12,897 nucleotides of DNA from positions 5,514-18,410 of the forward strand of contig DCNF01000107.1 of NCBI GenBank assembly GCA_002322035.1. The letters run 5' to 3'. Origin of the DNA: Geobacter sp. UBA1603 (lineage in GTDB: Bacteria > Desulfobacterota > Desulfuromonadia > Geobacterales > Pseudopelobacteraceae). The notes below the pieces were generated by a model, which worked only from the letters and a program-made list of their open reading frames with translations, ran no database searches and had not been told where the DNA came from. The position numbers and the translations under genes were made by a program. This document shows, piece by piece, positions 6,775 through 12,897 of this stretch (positions are counted from its first letter, which is position 1; the number at the start of each line of letters is the position of its first letter).

Positions 6775-7563
6775 TTACGGCTCGCCGCGTTCGCCTTCAC
6801 CGGAGAGCATCACCAGATCGACGCGCCGGTTCTTTGCCCGGCCTTCCGCCGTGGCATTATCGGCAATCGGCCTGAACTCCCCGTACCCGGCGGCGGAGAT
6901 CTTGTCGGGGTCCACATCGAAATGCTTGAGCATGTGTTTGAGGCCGTTGACGGCCCGGGCGGTTGACAGTTCCCAGTTGGAGGGGAACTGGGACGTGCTG
7001 ATCGGCACCGTGTCGGTGTGCCCCTCGAACCGCATCGGATTGTTGTACTGGGTCATTATTTCGCCGATGGTGTTGATCAGCTCATAGGCGTCCTGCTTGA
7101 TGACGGCCTGCCCCGAGTCAAAGAAGCCTGCCTCCTTGAGGCTGACGATCAGGCCGCGGCGGGTGATTGAGAGGGAAACCTTGTTCTGTGCGCCCTGCTT
7201 GACCAGGTAGGCCTCAACAGATGCCTTGATCTGACGGAAATCTTTTTCGTCGGCACGGCTCTTGGATGCGCCGCTACCGGGACGACGGCTGCCAGGTACT
7301 ACCGAAATCTGTGGTTTCAGCGCCGGGATCACGTTGATCTGTGAAGACGGGATCACGTTCATTTTCGGAGAGGGGGAGCCGGACTGGACCATGCCGAAGG
7401 ATTGCTGGATCGAAACCATGACCTCCTCGACCTTTTTCTTGTCGCTCTGGGACATGGCGTACAGGGTGACGAACACGGCGAACAGCAGGGTGATGAAGTC
7501 GGCGTAGGAGACAAGCCAGCGCTCATGATTGGCATGCTTTTCCGGTTCCTTCTTGAGTGCCAT
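6775..7563 (-). CDS. motB: Flagellar motor stator protein MotB
   Basis: MotB pairs with MotA in the inner membrane to conduct ions and anchors the stator to peptidoglycan. This 262-residue protein has a short cytoplasmic N-terminus, one membrane segment (about 17-37) with the essential aspartate at 22 in SYADFITLL, a plug and linker region (about 40-105), and an OmpA-like domain (about 125-255) with FEGHTDTVPI at 179-188, NWELSTARA at 196-204 and the peptidoglycan-binding segment RAKNRRVDLVM at 242-252. The linker carries a short tandem repeat built on NVIP. motB follows motA after six bases and is the last gene of the minus-strand group. H+ rather than Na+ specificity cannot be read safely. 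Confidence 0.95.
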   Translation of the reverse strand: MALKKEPEKHANHERWLVSYADFITLLFAVFVTLYAMSQSDKKKVEEVMVSIQQSFGMVQSGSPSPKMNVIPSSQINVIPALKPQISVVPGSRRPGSGASKSRADEKDFRQIKASVEAYLVKQGAQNKVSLSITRRGLIVSLKEAGFFDSGQAVIKQDAYELINTIGEIMTQYNNPMRFEGHTDTVPISTSQFPSNWELSTARAVNGLKHMLKHFDVDPDKISAAGYGEFRPIADNATAEGRAKNRRVDLVMLSGEGERGEP

Positions 7564-7569
7564 GGCCGA

Positions 7570-8316
7570 TCAGTGCCCGCCGACGTAGGATTTGAGCTTC
7601 TGCTCGATGAAGTGCGGATTCTCCCCGTTTTGAATCGCGATCAGGCCTTCCAGGATCATGACCCGTCGCAGCACCTCTTCCTTCATTCGGATTTTTATTT
7701 TGGCGCCGATTGGCAGACAGATGACGTTTGCGATCAGCAGGCCGTAGATCGTGGCGACAAAGGCGACCGCGATACCGCCGCCCAGTTTGGATGTGTCGGA
7801 AAGGTTGCTCATGACGTGGATCAGTCCGAGAACTGCGCCGATGATGCCGATGGTCGGGGCATAGCCGCCGGCCGCCTCGTAAAACTCGACGCTGTGTTTG
7901 GTGTGGTCCTCGTAGGCCATGATGTCGGCCTCAAGGGTTTCGCGCAGTTTCTGGGGATCGATGCCGTCAACCACCAGCGAGATCCCCTTCTTTATGAACG
8001 GGTCTTTTGCCGCCTGCGCTTCCTGTTCCAGGGATATGAGGCCGTTGCGACGGGCCTTGGTGGCATAGTTGATGATGTCCTTGACGACTCCCTCATGGTC
8101 GGTTTTCGGCGGGAGGAAGGCGATCAGGGCGTCTTTGAAGCCCTTGATGACGGCCGGCAGGGGAAAGCTGACAAAAACGGCGCCGAAGGTGCCGCCGGCA
8201 ACGATCATCCCGGCGGTCGGCTGTATCAGGGCCTTGATGTGCACCCCTTCGATGACGGCACCGCCAAGAATGCAGCCGAACGCGAGTACCAGGCCGATTA
8301 CGGTTGCTAAATCCAT
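7570..8316 (-). CDS. motA: Flagellar motor stator protein MotA
   Basis: MotA forms the ring of the stator, coupling ion flow to torque on the flagellar rotor. This 248-residue protein shows four membrane segments near 2-22, 33-52, 152-172 and 181-203. The large cytoplasmic loop between the second and third carries R89-R90 and acidic residues at 97 and 99, where rotor-facing charges are expected. The conserved prolines P154 (GYAPTIGIIG) and P202 (CLPIGAK) flank the channel. The ATG lies three bases after the flbD stop, and AGGGA upstream inside the flbD end serves as ribosome binding site, so flbD, motA and motB are one transcript. Confidence 0.95.
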   Translation of the reverse strand: MDLATVIGLVLAFGCILGGAVIEGVHIKALIQPTAGMIVAGGTFGAVFVSFPLPAVIKGFKDALIAFLPPKTDHEGVVKDIINYATKARRNGLISLEQEAQAAKDPFIKKGISLVVDGIDPQKLRETLEADIMAYEDHTKHSVEFYEAAGGYAPTIGIIGAVLGLIHVMSNLSDTSKLGGGIAVAFVATIYGLLIANVICLPIGAKIKIRMKEEVLRRVMILEGLIAIQNGENPHFIEQKLKSYVGGH

Positions 8317-8319
8317 ATG

Positions 8320-8643
8320 CTATACATCCCTGCTGTGGAGTGGGCTGCGTTCATGGGAACTTAAGCTTTCCGGAAGAGTGATCTCCCGGTTCAGGGTTGT
8401 GCTGCGAAAGAGCTCCCGCCGCTTCCGCTCCAGATATTTTTTCCCGCTGCGGGGGGCGGAACGCCTCACAATCCTGGTGCGCCAGGTGGCGATCCGGTCG
8501 ATTATGACCCCGGCCGGCTCGCGGATGATGAAGTGGTGGCCATTGAACAGGGTGATGACCGTGTCGGGCGTTGACTCGATGCTGACGATCAGGTCCGGGT
8601 TGAGGTGCATCTCCTGTCTGTCCATACGGGTTACTCGGATCAT
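8320..8643 (-). CDS. flbD: FlbD family protein with basic C-terminal extension
   Basis: The first 55 residues match the small FlbD family found in flagellar operons, with MIRVTRMD, LNPDLIVSIESTPDTVITLFNG at 14-35, and REPAGVIIDRI. The family has no firmly known activity. It often sits next to motA and motB, as here, and should not be confused with the Caulobacter response regulator of the same name. The visible protein is 107 residues, longer than the roughly 60-80 I expect. The extra part (about 56-107) is rich in arginine and lysine (RIVRRSAPRSGKKYLERKRR) and ends low in complexity. The ribosome binding site is weak (GGTGG), but the start matches the family N-terminus. Confidence 0.88.
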   Translation of the reverse strand: MIRVTRMDRQEMHLNPDLIVSIESTPDTVITLFNGHHFIIREPAGVIIDRIATWRTRIVRRSAPRSGKKYLERKRRELFRSTTLNREITLPESLSSHERSPLHSRDV

Positions 8644-8652
8644 GGGGCCACC

Positions 8653-8706
8653 GTCAGGATAAGGATTTCTCTATAAATATCAAAACATCAGTCAGGTCAA
8701 GGATTT
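8653..8706. repeat. Direct repeat pair in the flbD upstream region
   Basis: Two 16-base copies that differ at two positions lie at 8653-8668 (GTCAGGATAAGGATTT) and 8691-8706 (GTCAGGTCAAGGATTT), 38 bases apart start to start. The second copy contains the candidate -35 box of flbD, and the first lies just upstream of the flbD start. CCGTCAGG occurs at 8651 and again at 8711. The layout suggests a two-site operator, or a local duplication. Confidence 0.6.
8672..8700 (-). promoter_or_regulatory. Candidate promoter of flbD-motA-motB
   Basis: Read on the minus strand, TTGACC (8695-8700) and TTTATA (8672-8677) are separated by 17 bases. The -35 matches five of six, but the -10 is weak at three of six. 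It lies in the 89-base gap between the DRTGG gene and flbD. I see no sigma-28 motif there. Read-through from the upstream genes is also possible, because no terminator is visible in the gap. Confidence 0.35.
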
Positions 8707-8732
8707 TTTGCCGTCAGGGCGCCATGTTACCA

Positions 8733-9824
8733 CTACAGGAGGGCGTCAATCGCCTCGAAGTCGATGAAGCGCTCGGCCGTTGAGTTGATCAGTTCGATCT
8801 TCTCCTTGTCGTCAGGGCCGATTTTCGATACATGTTCGCGCAGGCGGTAGAAGACTTCCGACGAAGTCTCCTCGATCCGGATATAGGGGATTCTGCTGTC
8901 ATCGATAATCCGCTGGGTAATCTCGGAAACCGGCACATGGCCGGCGATCAGCAGCCCGGCAATCTTTCGTTTGAATTCAGGGATGTGGTGCAGGGATGAC
9001 GCAGTAACCAACAGTTCATCGCGGGAACTGGTGACAATCAGCAGGGTCGACGTCTCAAGGTGATCGATTACCCGCTGTGAGGACGCCGCTCCCAGCTGGA
9101 TGGTATGGCAGATCCGGCTTCGTTCTCCCGGATCACCCTTGAGTGGAAGGGAGAGCAGCTCAGATACATGCTGCAGGGTCGGATCGGCCAGGGTCGGAGA
9201 GAAGTCAAAAGCGCTGGTGACCATGATGTTGCGGTGAGCGAATGATTTCGTGAGATAGCTCAATGAACGCTCACGTTTGCCAGGGTCGAGCTTGTTGGAC
9301 ATGATGAAGCGCACGTCGGCATCGGTCTCCTTGTAAAGCGCCAGGTTCAGTTCGACCGCGTCGATGACGCTGCCGATGCCCCCGCCGGTTACCATCAATA
9401 CCGGTGCCCCGGCAAGGGCTGCAATCCGGGCATTGTTCATGCCGACCACTGAACCGACGCCGCCATGGCCGGCCCCCTCTATGATCAGGAAATCGTTTTT
9501 TGCCTCGAGCTGGCGCAGGGCATCGGCAATTTTCTGGCGAGGGTAGTCGGGCGCGATTTTTCCGTCAAGGAACTGCCTGGTCGTGCCGGCTGTCAGAGTC
9601 AGGGGAGACATCAGCGGCGCATCGTCATCGAGGCCGTATACCCCGGCGATCATGGCAGCGTCCATATCCATGACCAGCCCCTTGTAGCTGATGCACTTGG
9701 GCCCGAGCGGTTTGATAAACCCGACCCGTTCGTACTTTTTACGGGCGAGGTGCATCAGGGAGAGGCTGATCGTTGTCTTGCCGCAATGCTGACCGGTGGC
9801 GCCGATAAATATTTTTTTGCACAT
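8733..9824 (-). CDS. P-loop/DRTGG domain protein (Pta N-terminal-like, no transacetylase)
   Basis: This 363-residue protein resembles the regulatory N-terminal half of long phosphotransacetylases, an AAA_26/BioD-like P-loop domain followed by a DRTGG domain. The Walker A motif GATGQHCGKTT lies at 8-18, IIEGAGHGGVGSVVGMNNA at 114-132 matches the BioD/CobB-like second motif, and VTGGGIGSVIDAVELNLALY follows at 145-164. Residues about 225-325 form the DRTGG part. The catalytic phosphotransacetylase domain is absent, and the protein ends at an ordinary stop, so this is a stand-alone form and not a truncation visible in the DNA. GAGG nine bases upstream supports the start. It follows pilZ after 17 bases. 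A nucleotide-dependent regulatory role is inferred; its ligand is unknown. Confidence 0.85.
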   Translation of the reverse strand: MCKKIFIGATGQHCGKTTISLSLMHLARKKYERVGFIKPLGPKCISYKGLVMDMDAAMIAGVYGLDDDAPLMSPLTLTAGTTRQFLDGKIAPDYPRQKIADALRQLEAKNDFLIIEGAGHGGVGSVVGMNNARIAALAGAPVLMVTGGGIGSVIDAVELNLALYKETDADVRFIMSNKLDPGKRERSLSYLTKSFAHRNIMVTSAFDFSPTLADPTLQHVSELLSLPLKGDPGERSRICHTIQLGAASSQRVIDHLETSTLLIVTSSRDELLVTASSLHHIPEFKRKIAGLLIAGHVPVSEITQRIIDDSRIPYIRIEETSSEVFYRLREHVSKIGPDDKEKIELINSTAERFIDFEAIDALL

Positions 9825-9841
9825 GGGATGAACCTCAATGT

Positions 9842-10180
9842 TTAAGGGCCTGTAATGCCCTCGAAAAAACTCTCAAATTTATCTTCGCCGCTATGGAAAC
9901 GCAGGAACCGGACCCCCATGCCGCTTTTTTTGACCAGGTGAAACATGTTCTGCGGCACTTTTTTGGCCCACATGACCCTGGCTTCGATCTGTACCAGGCT
10001 TTCATCGGCCATGGCAAATTCAATCTGGATTTTAGTGTTGGGCGGAATCACGTTCGGGGTCTTGATAAACATTCCGGTTCGGGAAATGTCCTCGGTAAAG
10101 GCCACCCGGGTTGCCTGATCGATGCCGAAACGGATGGAAAGTCGTTTTTTGTGGCGCTTGATATCCCTCTTGTCAGCCAT
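9842..10180 (-). CDS. PilZ domain c-di-GMP-binding protein
   Basis: This 112-residue protein is a single PilZ domain. It carries both halves of the c-di-GMP site, R9-x3-R13 in KRHKKRLSIRF and D31-x-S33-x2-G36 in EDISRTGMFI. The motifs are intact, so binding is expected, although this is known from the family and not shown here. The start is supported by GCGAGGAC seven to eight bases upstream. It leads a short operon with the P-loop/DRTGG gene 17 bases downstream, and the stator genes lie beyond. Single-domain PilZ proteins commonly act on motility, adhesion or polysaccharide machines, so the stator is a possible but unproven target. Confidence 0.92.
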   Translation of the reverse strand: MADKRDIKRHKKRLSIRFGIDQATRVAFTEDISRTGMFIKTPNVIPPNTKIQIEFAMADESLVQIEARVMWAKKVPQNMFHLVKKSGMGVRFLRFHSGEDKFESFFEGITGP

Positions 10181-10238
10181 CGCATGTCCTCGCCCACAAT
10201 CACAAATGCACGGAGCAGACGCTTCCGCAAATGCGAGA

Positions 10239-10247
10239 ACTATACCA
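10239..10247 (-). promoter_or_regulatory. Extended -10 promoter of pilZ
   Basis: On the minus strand TGG followed by TATAGT gives an extended -10 element, predicting a leader of about 50 bases before the pilZ ATG. The best -35 match at 16 bases (TTTCGA) is poor. The -10 hexamer is the same as in the promoter proposed for cbiET. Confidence 0.5.
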
Positions 10248-10336
10248 TAAATCTCGGCAATCGAAAGAGGAATCAGCGATTATTTGACCCCTGCTGCACA
10301 GATTGATCCGGCTGGAACCGTAGACTTCGAAAGCGA

Positions 10337-10365
10337 TTGACAGAGAACGGTGAATCATCTACGGT
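10337..10365 (+). promoter_or_regulatory. Promoter of the thi operon
   Basis: A perfect TTGACA at 10337-10342 is followed after 17 bases by TACGGT at 10360-10365, a weak -10 that keeps the key A and final T. Transcription would start near 10372, right at the 5' strand of the TPP riboswitch, which supports the call. Confidence 0.6.
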
Positions 10366-10455
10366 AGCCGAAACGCTGGGGGAGTTTCGACTGAGAGCGG
10401 CATGTGCCGCGACCCTTTGCACCTGATCCGGGTAATGCCGGCGGAGGGAAGCGGC
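10366..10455 (+). ncRNA. TPP riboswitch (THI element)
   Basis: The aptamer is clear. CTGAGA at 10391-10396, a variable P3 hairpin at 10397-10410 (GCGGC/GCCGC), ACCCTTTG, and the conserved CCTGATCCGGGTAATGCC from 10422 are followed by GGCGGAGGGAAGC. P1 pairs CGCT at 10374-10377 with AGCG at 10450-10453 and may extend through AGCCG (10366-10370) with CGGCT (10452-10456). It precedes thiamine genes, as expected. Confidence 0.95.
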
Positions 10456-10472
10456 TGAATGACTCCAGATCC

Positions 10473-10494
10473 TGCCGCTTGTGCGGCATTTTTT
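10473..10494 (+). terminator. TPP riboswitch terminator with antiterminator
   Basis: TGCCGC (10473-10478) pairs with GCGGCA (10483-10488) around a four-base loop, followed by six T residues. The antiterminator is AAGCGGC (10449-10455), which overlaps the 3' strand of P1 and pairs perfectly with GCCGCTT (10474-10480). TPP binding holds P1 and so permits termination. The thiS ribosome binding site lies after the terminator, so control is at transcription. Confidence 0.88.
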
Positions 10495-10511
10495 GTTTGT
10501 TGGGGGCTCTT

Positions 10512-10712
10512 ATGCAGATACAGCTGAACGGGGAACAGAAGAACATTGCGGACGGCTTCACGGTCGCCGGTTTGCTGGCATCGCTTGGTGTCGGGACGGA
10601 GCGGGTGGCTGTCGAGGTCAATCTCGACATCGTTCCCCGGTCGCGGCACGCTGAACATGTCATCAATGACGGCGACCGGATCGAGATCGTACAATTCGTT
10701 GGAGGAGGGTGA
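10512..10712 (+). CDS. thiS: Sulfur carrier protein ThiS
   Basis: This 66-residue ubiquitin-like protein carries sulfur as a C-terminal thiocarboxylate for thiazole synthesis. It begins MQIQLNGE, contains [12 protein letters not shown] at 32-43, and ends [10 protein letters not shown], giving the terminal Gly-Gly that is adenylated and thiolated. The ATG at 10512 has GGGGG upstream, after the riboswitch terminator. Longer in-frame starts fall inside the riboswitch and are rejected. The thiG ATG follows two bases after its stop, and the GGAGGAGG that serves thiG also encodes the glycine tail. No thiF or sulfurtransferase is in view. Confidence 0.95.
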   Translation: MQIQLNGEQKNIADGFTVAGLLASLGVGTERVAVEVNLDIVPRSRHAEHVINDGDRIEIVQFVGGG

Positions 10713-10714
10713 GT

Positions 10715-11497
10715 ATGGCGGGGAATGCCGATGACAAGCTGATTATCGCTGGCCGCGAGTTCAAGTCGCGTCTGATGGTGGGAACCGGGAAATACGCCAG
10801 TTTCAAGCAGACGGCTGAGGCGCTGGAAGCCTCGGGTGCCGAAATCATTACCGTGGCCGTGCGCCGCGTCAACCTGGATCGCAGCAAGGAATCTCTGCTC
10901 GATTACATCGACCCGAAAAAATATACGCTGCTGCCGAATACCGCCGGCTGTTATACTGCCGAGGATGCAATCCGCACCTGCCGACTGGCGCGTGAGGCCG
11001 GTATGTCAGACTTCGTCAAGCTGGAGGTGCTCGGTGATGAAAAAACCCTCTTCCCGGACAACGAACAGCTGCTCGCGGCGGCCAAGGTGCTTGTTGCGGA
11101 AGGTTTCACCGTGCTTCCCTACTGTAGCGATGACGTCATTCTCTGTAAAAAGCTTGAGGATCTGGGGTGTGCCGCGGTCATGCCGCTGGGGGCGCCGATC
11201 GGCAGCGGCCTCGGCATCCGCAACCCGTACAACATCAGGATCATCATGGAAAACGTCTCGGTGCCGGTGATCGTCGACGCCGGAGTCGGGTCTGCCTCCG
11301 ATGCCGCCATCGCCATGGAGCTTGGCTGCGACGGTGTGCTGATGAATACGGCAATTGCCTGCGCGCAGGATCCGATTGCCATGGCAAGAGCCATGAAACT
11401 TGCGGTCGAAGCGGGACGGCTCTCCTACAAAGCCGGACGTATCCCGCGCAAGTTGTACGCAAATGCATCCAGCCCCCTCGACGGCATGATATCATAG
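10715..11497 (+). CDS. thiG: Thiazole synthase ThiG
   Basis: This 260-residue TIM-barrel enzyme condenses deoxyxylulose 5-phosphate, dehydroglycine and ThiS thiocarboxylate into the thiazole phosphate of thiamine. The Schiff-base lysine is K102 in [17 protein letters not shown], and [16 protein letters not shown] and [20 protein letters not shown] are family landmarks. ATG 10715 is preferred over the in-frame GTG at 10709 because GGAGGAGG at 10701-10708 is then correctly spaced. The glycine-oxidising partner (ThiH or ThiO) is not in the window and must lie elsewhere. The next gene begins six bases after the stop. Confidence 0.97.
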   Translation: MAGNADDKLIIAGREFKSRLMVGTGKYASFKQTAEALEASGAEIITVAVRRVNLDRSKESLLDYIDPKKYTLLPNTAGCYTAEDAIRTCRLAREAGMSDFVKLEVLGDEKTLFPDNEQLLAAAKVLVAEGFTVLPYCSDDVILCKKLEDLGCAAVMPLGAPIGSGLGIRNPYNIRIIMENVSVPVIVDAGVGSASDAAIAMELGCDGVLMNTAIACAQDPIAMARAMKLAVEAGRLSYKAGRIPRKLYANASSPLDGMIS

Positions 11498-11503
11498 GGC
11501 ACA

Positions 11504-12139
11504 ATGGTAGATTTCAGTCTGTACCTGATAACAGACCGTACCCAGACGGCAGGGAGAGAGCTTCCTGCCGTTGTCGCTGATGCCCTGGCCGGCGGTGTGA
11601 CCTGCCTGCAGCTGCGGGAGAAGGATCTGTTGCCTCGTCAACTTTTTGACTGTGCCCGGCAGATGCGCCACCTGACCCGTTTGCACGGGGCACGGCTGCT
11701 GATCAACGATCGACTTGACGTGGCGCTGGCGGTTGATGCCGATGGAGCGCACCTCGGCCGCAACAGTCTTCCGATTGCCGAGGCCCGCCGCATACTCGGC
11801 CCGGAGCGCCTGATCGGCTATTCGGCCCATGCAGTTGACGAAGCACTGCAGGCGGAGCGGGATGGTGCCGATTTCGTGACCATCGGTCCGATGTTCTTTA
11901 CCCCCTCCAAAGCGGTGTATGGAGAGCCGCTGGGGGTTGGTCTGCTGGAAGAGGTTGTTGCCCGCTTGTCAATCCCGGTCTTTGCTCTGGGGGGCGTCAA
12001 AAAAGCGTCAATCCCGCAGATCATGGCGACCGGCTGTCGCGGTGTTGCCCTCATTTCTGCCGTCATGGCTGCTGATGACCCTGCCGGTGAGTCCCGTTCG
12101 ATCCTTTCTGCCCTTGAGCACCATGTCCGGAATGTCTGA
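11504..12139 (+). CDS. thiE: ThiE/TenI family protein, probable thiamine-phosphate synthase
   Basis: This 211-residue barrel protein belongs to the ThiE/TenI family. ThiE joins the pyrimidine and thiazole phosphates, and TenI isomerises the thiazole. Seen are LYLITDR at 6-12, QLREKD at 36-41, INDR at 67-70, GYSAH at 105-109, GPMFFTPSK at 128-136 and FALGGV at 160-165. INDR and TPSK favour ThiE. Against this, the second metal-binding aspartate, which I recall in an HxGQED context, is replaced by HLGRNSLP at 83-90, closer to TenI. The ribosome binding site is weak (AGGG), which suggests coupling to thiG. The following radical SAM gene overlaps its end. The thi operon membership is certain; the exact reaction is not. 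Confidence 0.82.
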   Translation: MVDFSLYLITDRTQTAGRELPAVVADALAGGVTCLQLREKDLLPRQLFDCARQMRHLTRLHGARLLINDRLDVALAVDADGAHLGRNSLPIAEARRILGPERLIGYSAHAVDEALQAERDGADFVTIGPMFFTPSKAVYGEPLGVGLLEEVVARLSIPVFALGGVKKASIPQIMATGCRGVALISAVMAADDPAGESRSILSALEHHVRNV

Positions 12140-12897
12140 AACACTCCACCCCCAGCTTAAGATCAATTCCTACGGCCATTACCTGCGCCGCCGCTTCGGC
12201 TTCCGGGTCAGCAAGGTCAACGTTGATGCCGGTTTCACCTGTCCGAACCGGGACGGCAGCAAGGGGATCGGCGGCTGTATCTACTGCAATAACGTCTCCT
12301 TCTCTCCCAAAGACACCTTGGCGGTAATCCCCCTTGAAGAGCAACTGGCCCACGGTATGGATTACCATCGCCTGCGCCTCGGTTCACAGAAGTTCATCGT
12401 CTATTTCCAGAAGTACACCAACACCTATGCCGCGGTGGATCACCTGGCCGATCTGTACCGCCGCGCCCTGAACCACCCCGATGTGCTCGGCCTGTCGGTC
12501 GGCACCCGCCCCGACTCCCTTTCCGATGAAGCGCTGGATCTGTTGGCGGAGATCGCCCGGGAAAAATACGTCTGCCTGGAATTGGGGCTGCAATCGGCCG
12601 ATGACGATATTTTGACTCGCATCAACCGGGGGCATACGCTGGAGGAGTTTCTTGCTGCGGTTCGGCGCGCTTCAGGTCGGGGATTTGACATCTGTGCCCA
12701 CCTGATCTACGGGTTCCCCGGAGAAACTCCGGCGGATTTTCTGAAAACGGCCGGTCTTATCGCCTCTCTGCCGATTGATTCAGTCAAACTGCATCAATTG
12801 CATGCCGTGGAAGGAACAGAACTGGCCGCAATGTACCGGCGCGGAGCATTTGTGCCGTTACAGCTGGAGCAGTATGTCGCAACGATCGCCGATTTTC
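12123..12897 (+). CDS. YhcC-family radical SAM protein (3' end outside window)
   Basis: The visible part is 258 codons and runs off the window. The cluster motif is C-x11-C-x2-C (C40, C52 and C55 from the first ATG) in TCPNRDGSKGIGGCIYC, the pattern of the YhcC/TIGR01212 radical SAM family and not the usual Cx3Cx2C. It continues with KFIVYFQKYTNTYA, VGTRPDSLS, LELGLQSADDD, LIYGFPGET and VKLHQLHAVEGT, all typical of that family. Its reaction is, to my knowledge, not firmly established. Two in-frame starts exist, ATG 12123 and ATG 12132, and they overlap thiE by 17 or 8 bases. The homologous N-terminus does not choose clearly between them. Cotranscription with the thi genes is very likely. Confidence 0.9.
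   Translation, partial: MSGMSETLHPQLKINSYGHYLRRRFGFRVSKVNVDAGFTCPNRDGSKGIGGCIYCNNVSFSPKDTLAVIPLEEQLAHGMDYHRLRLGSQKFIVYFQKYTNTYAAVDHLADLYRRALNHPDVLGLSVGTRPDSLSDEALDLLAEIAREKYVCLELGLQSADDDILTRINRGHTLEEFLAAVRRASGRGFDICAHLIYGFPGETPADFLKTAGLIASLPIDSVKLHQLHAVEGTELAAMYRRGAFVPLQLEQYVATIADF

Noticed and set aside
7402..8310. A 302-codon plus-strand open frame across the motA and motB genes
   Set aside because: It lies wholly antisense to motA and the motB start, whose proteins carry clear family motifs. Its product has no recognisable domain; the frame stays open because of the GC-rich codon pattern of the real genes.

Overview
This window looks like chromosomal backbone from a Geobacter-like member of the Desulfuromonadales. 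That is an inference from GC-rich sequence with G/C-ending codons, MetX and other proteins that read like Geobacter homologues from memory, a fused CbiE-CbiT protein of the anaerobic cobalamin route, FlbD-MotA-MotB motility genes, and SAM and TPP riboswitches used as transcription attenuators. I see no insertion sequence, phage gene, CRISPR array, tRNA or rRNA.

Layout. At 118-2118 (+) an extended -10 promoter precedes cbiET and cbiL, two cobalamin corrin-ring methyltransferase genes that overlap by one base. At 2166-3306 (-) lies a putative lipoprotein with a Pro/Ala-rich tail and its own terminator. At 3427-5542 (+) a strong promoter drives a SAM-I riboswitch and attenuator, then metX (homoserine O-acetyltransferase) and a TtcA-type tRNA thiolation gene one base behind it. 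At 5471-5659 (-) is a possible small protein. At 5783-6730 (+) is an unrecognised protein with a methyltransferase-like core.

On the minus strand, from 10247 down to 6775, the order is pilZ, a P-loop/DRTGG protein, an 89-base gap with direct repeats and a candidate promoter, then flbD, motA and motB. This groups a likely c-di-GMP receptor with the flagellar stator genes. Divergently, at 10337-12897 (+), a promoter and TPP riboswitch with a terminator control thiS, thiG and a thiE/tenI-family gene. A YhcC-family radical SAM gene overlaps the last of these and runs off the window. The 331 bases between pilZ and thiS are filled by two divergent promoters and the TPP riboswitch.

The genes form metabolic and motility blocks: B12, methionine with tRNA sulfur modification, motility with c-di-GMP, and thiamine. 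Both riboswitches have a visible mutually exclusive antiterminator and terminator. I do not see a convincing new biological system. The best leads are the SAM attenuator that also buries the metX ribosome binding site, the pilZ-DRTGG-flbD-motAB grouping, the repeats before flbD, and the ThiE/TenI ambiguity.
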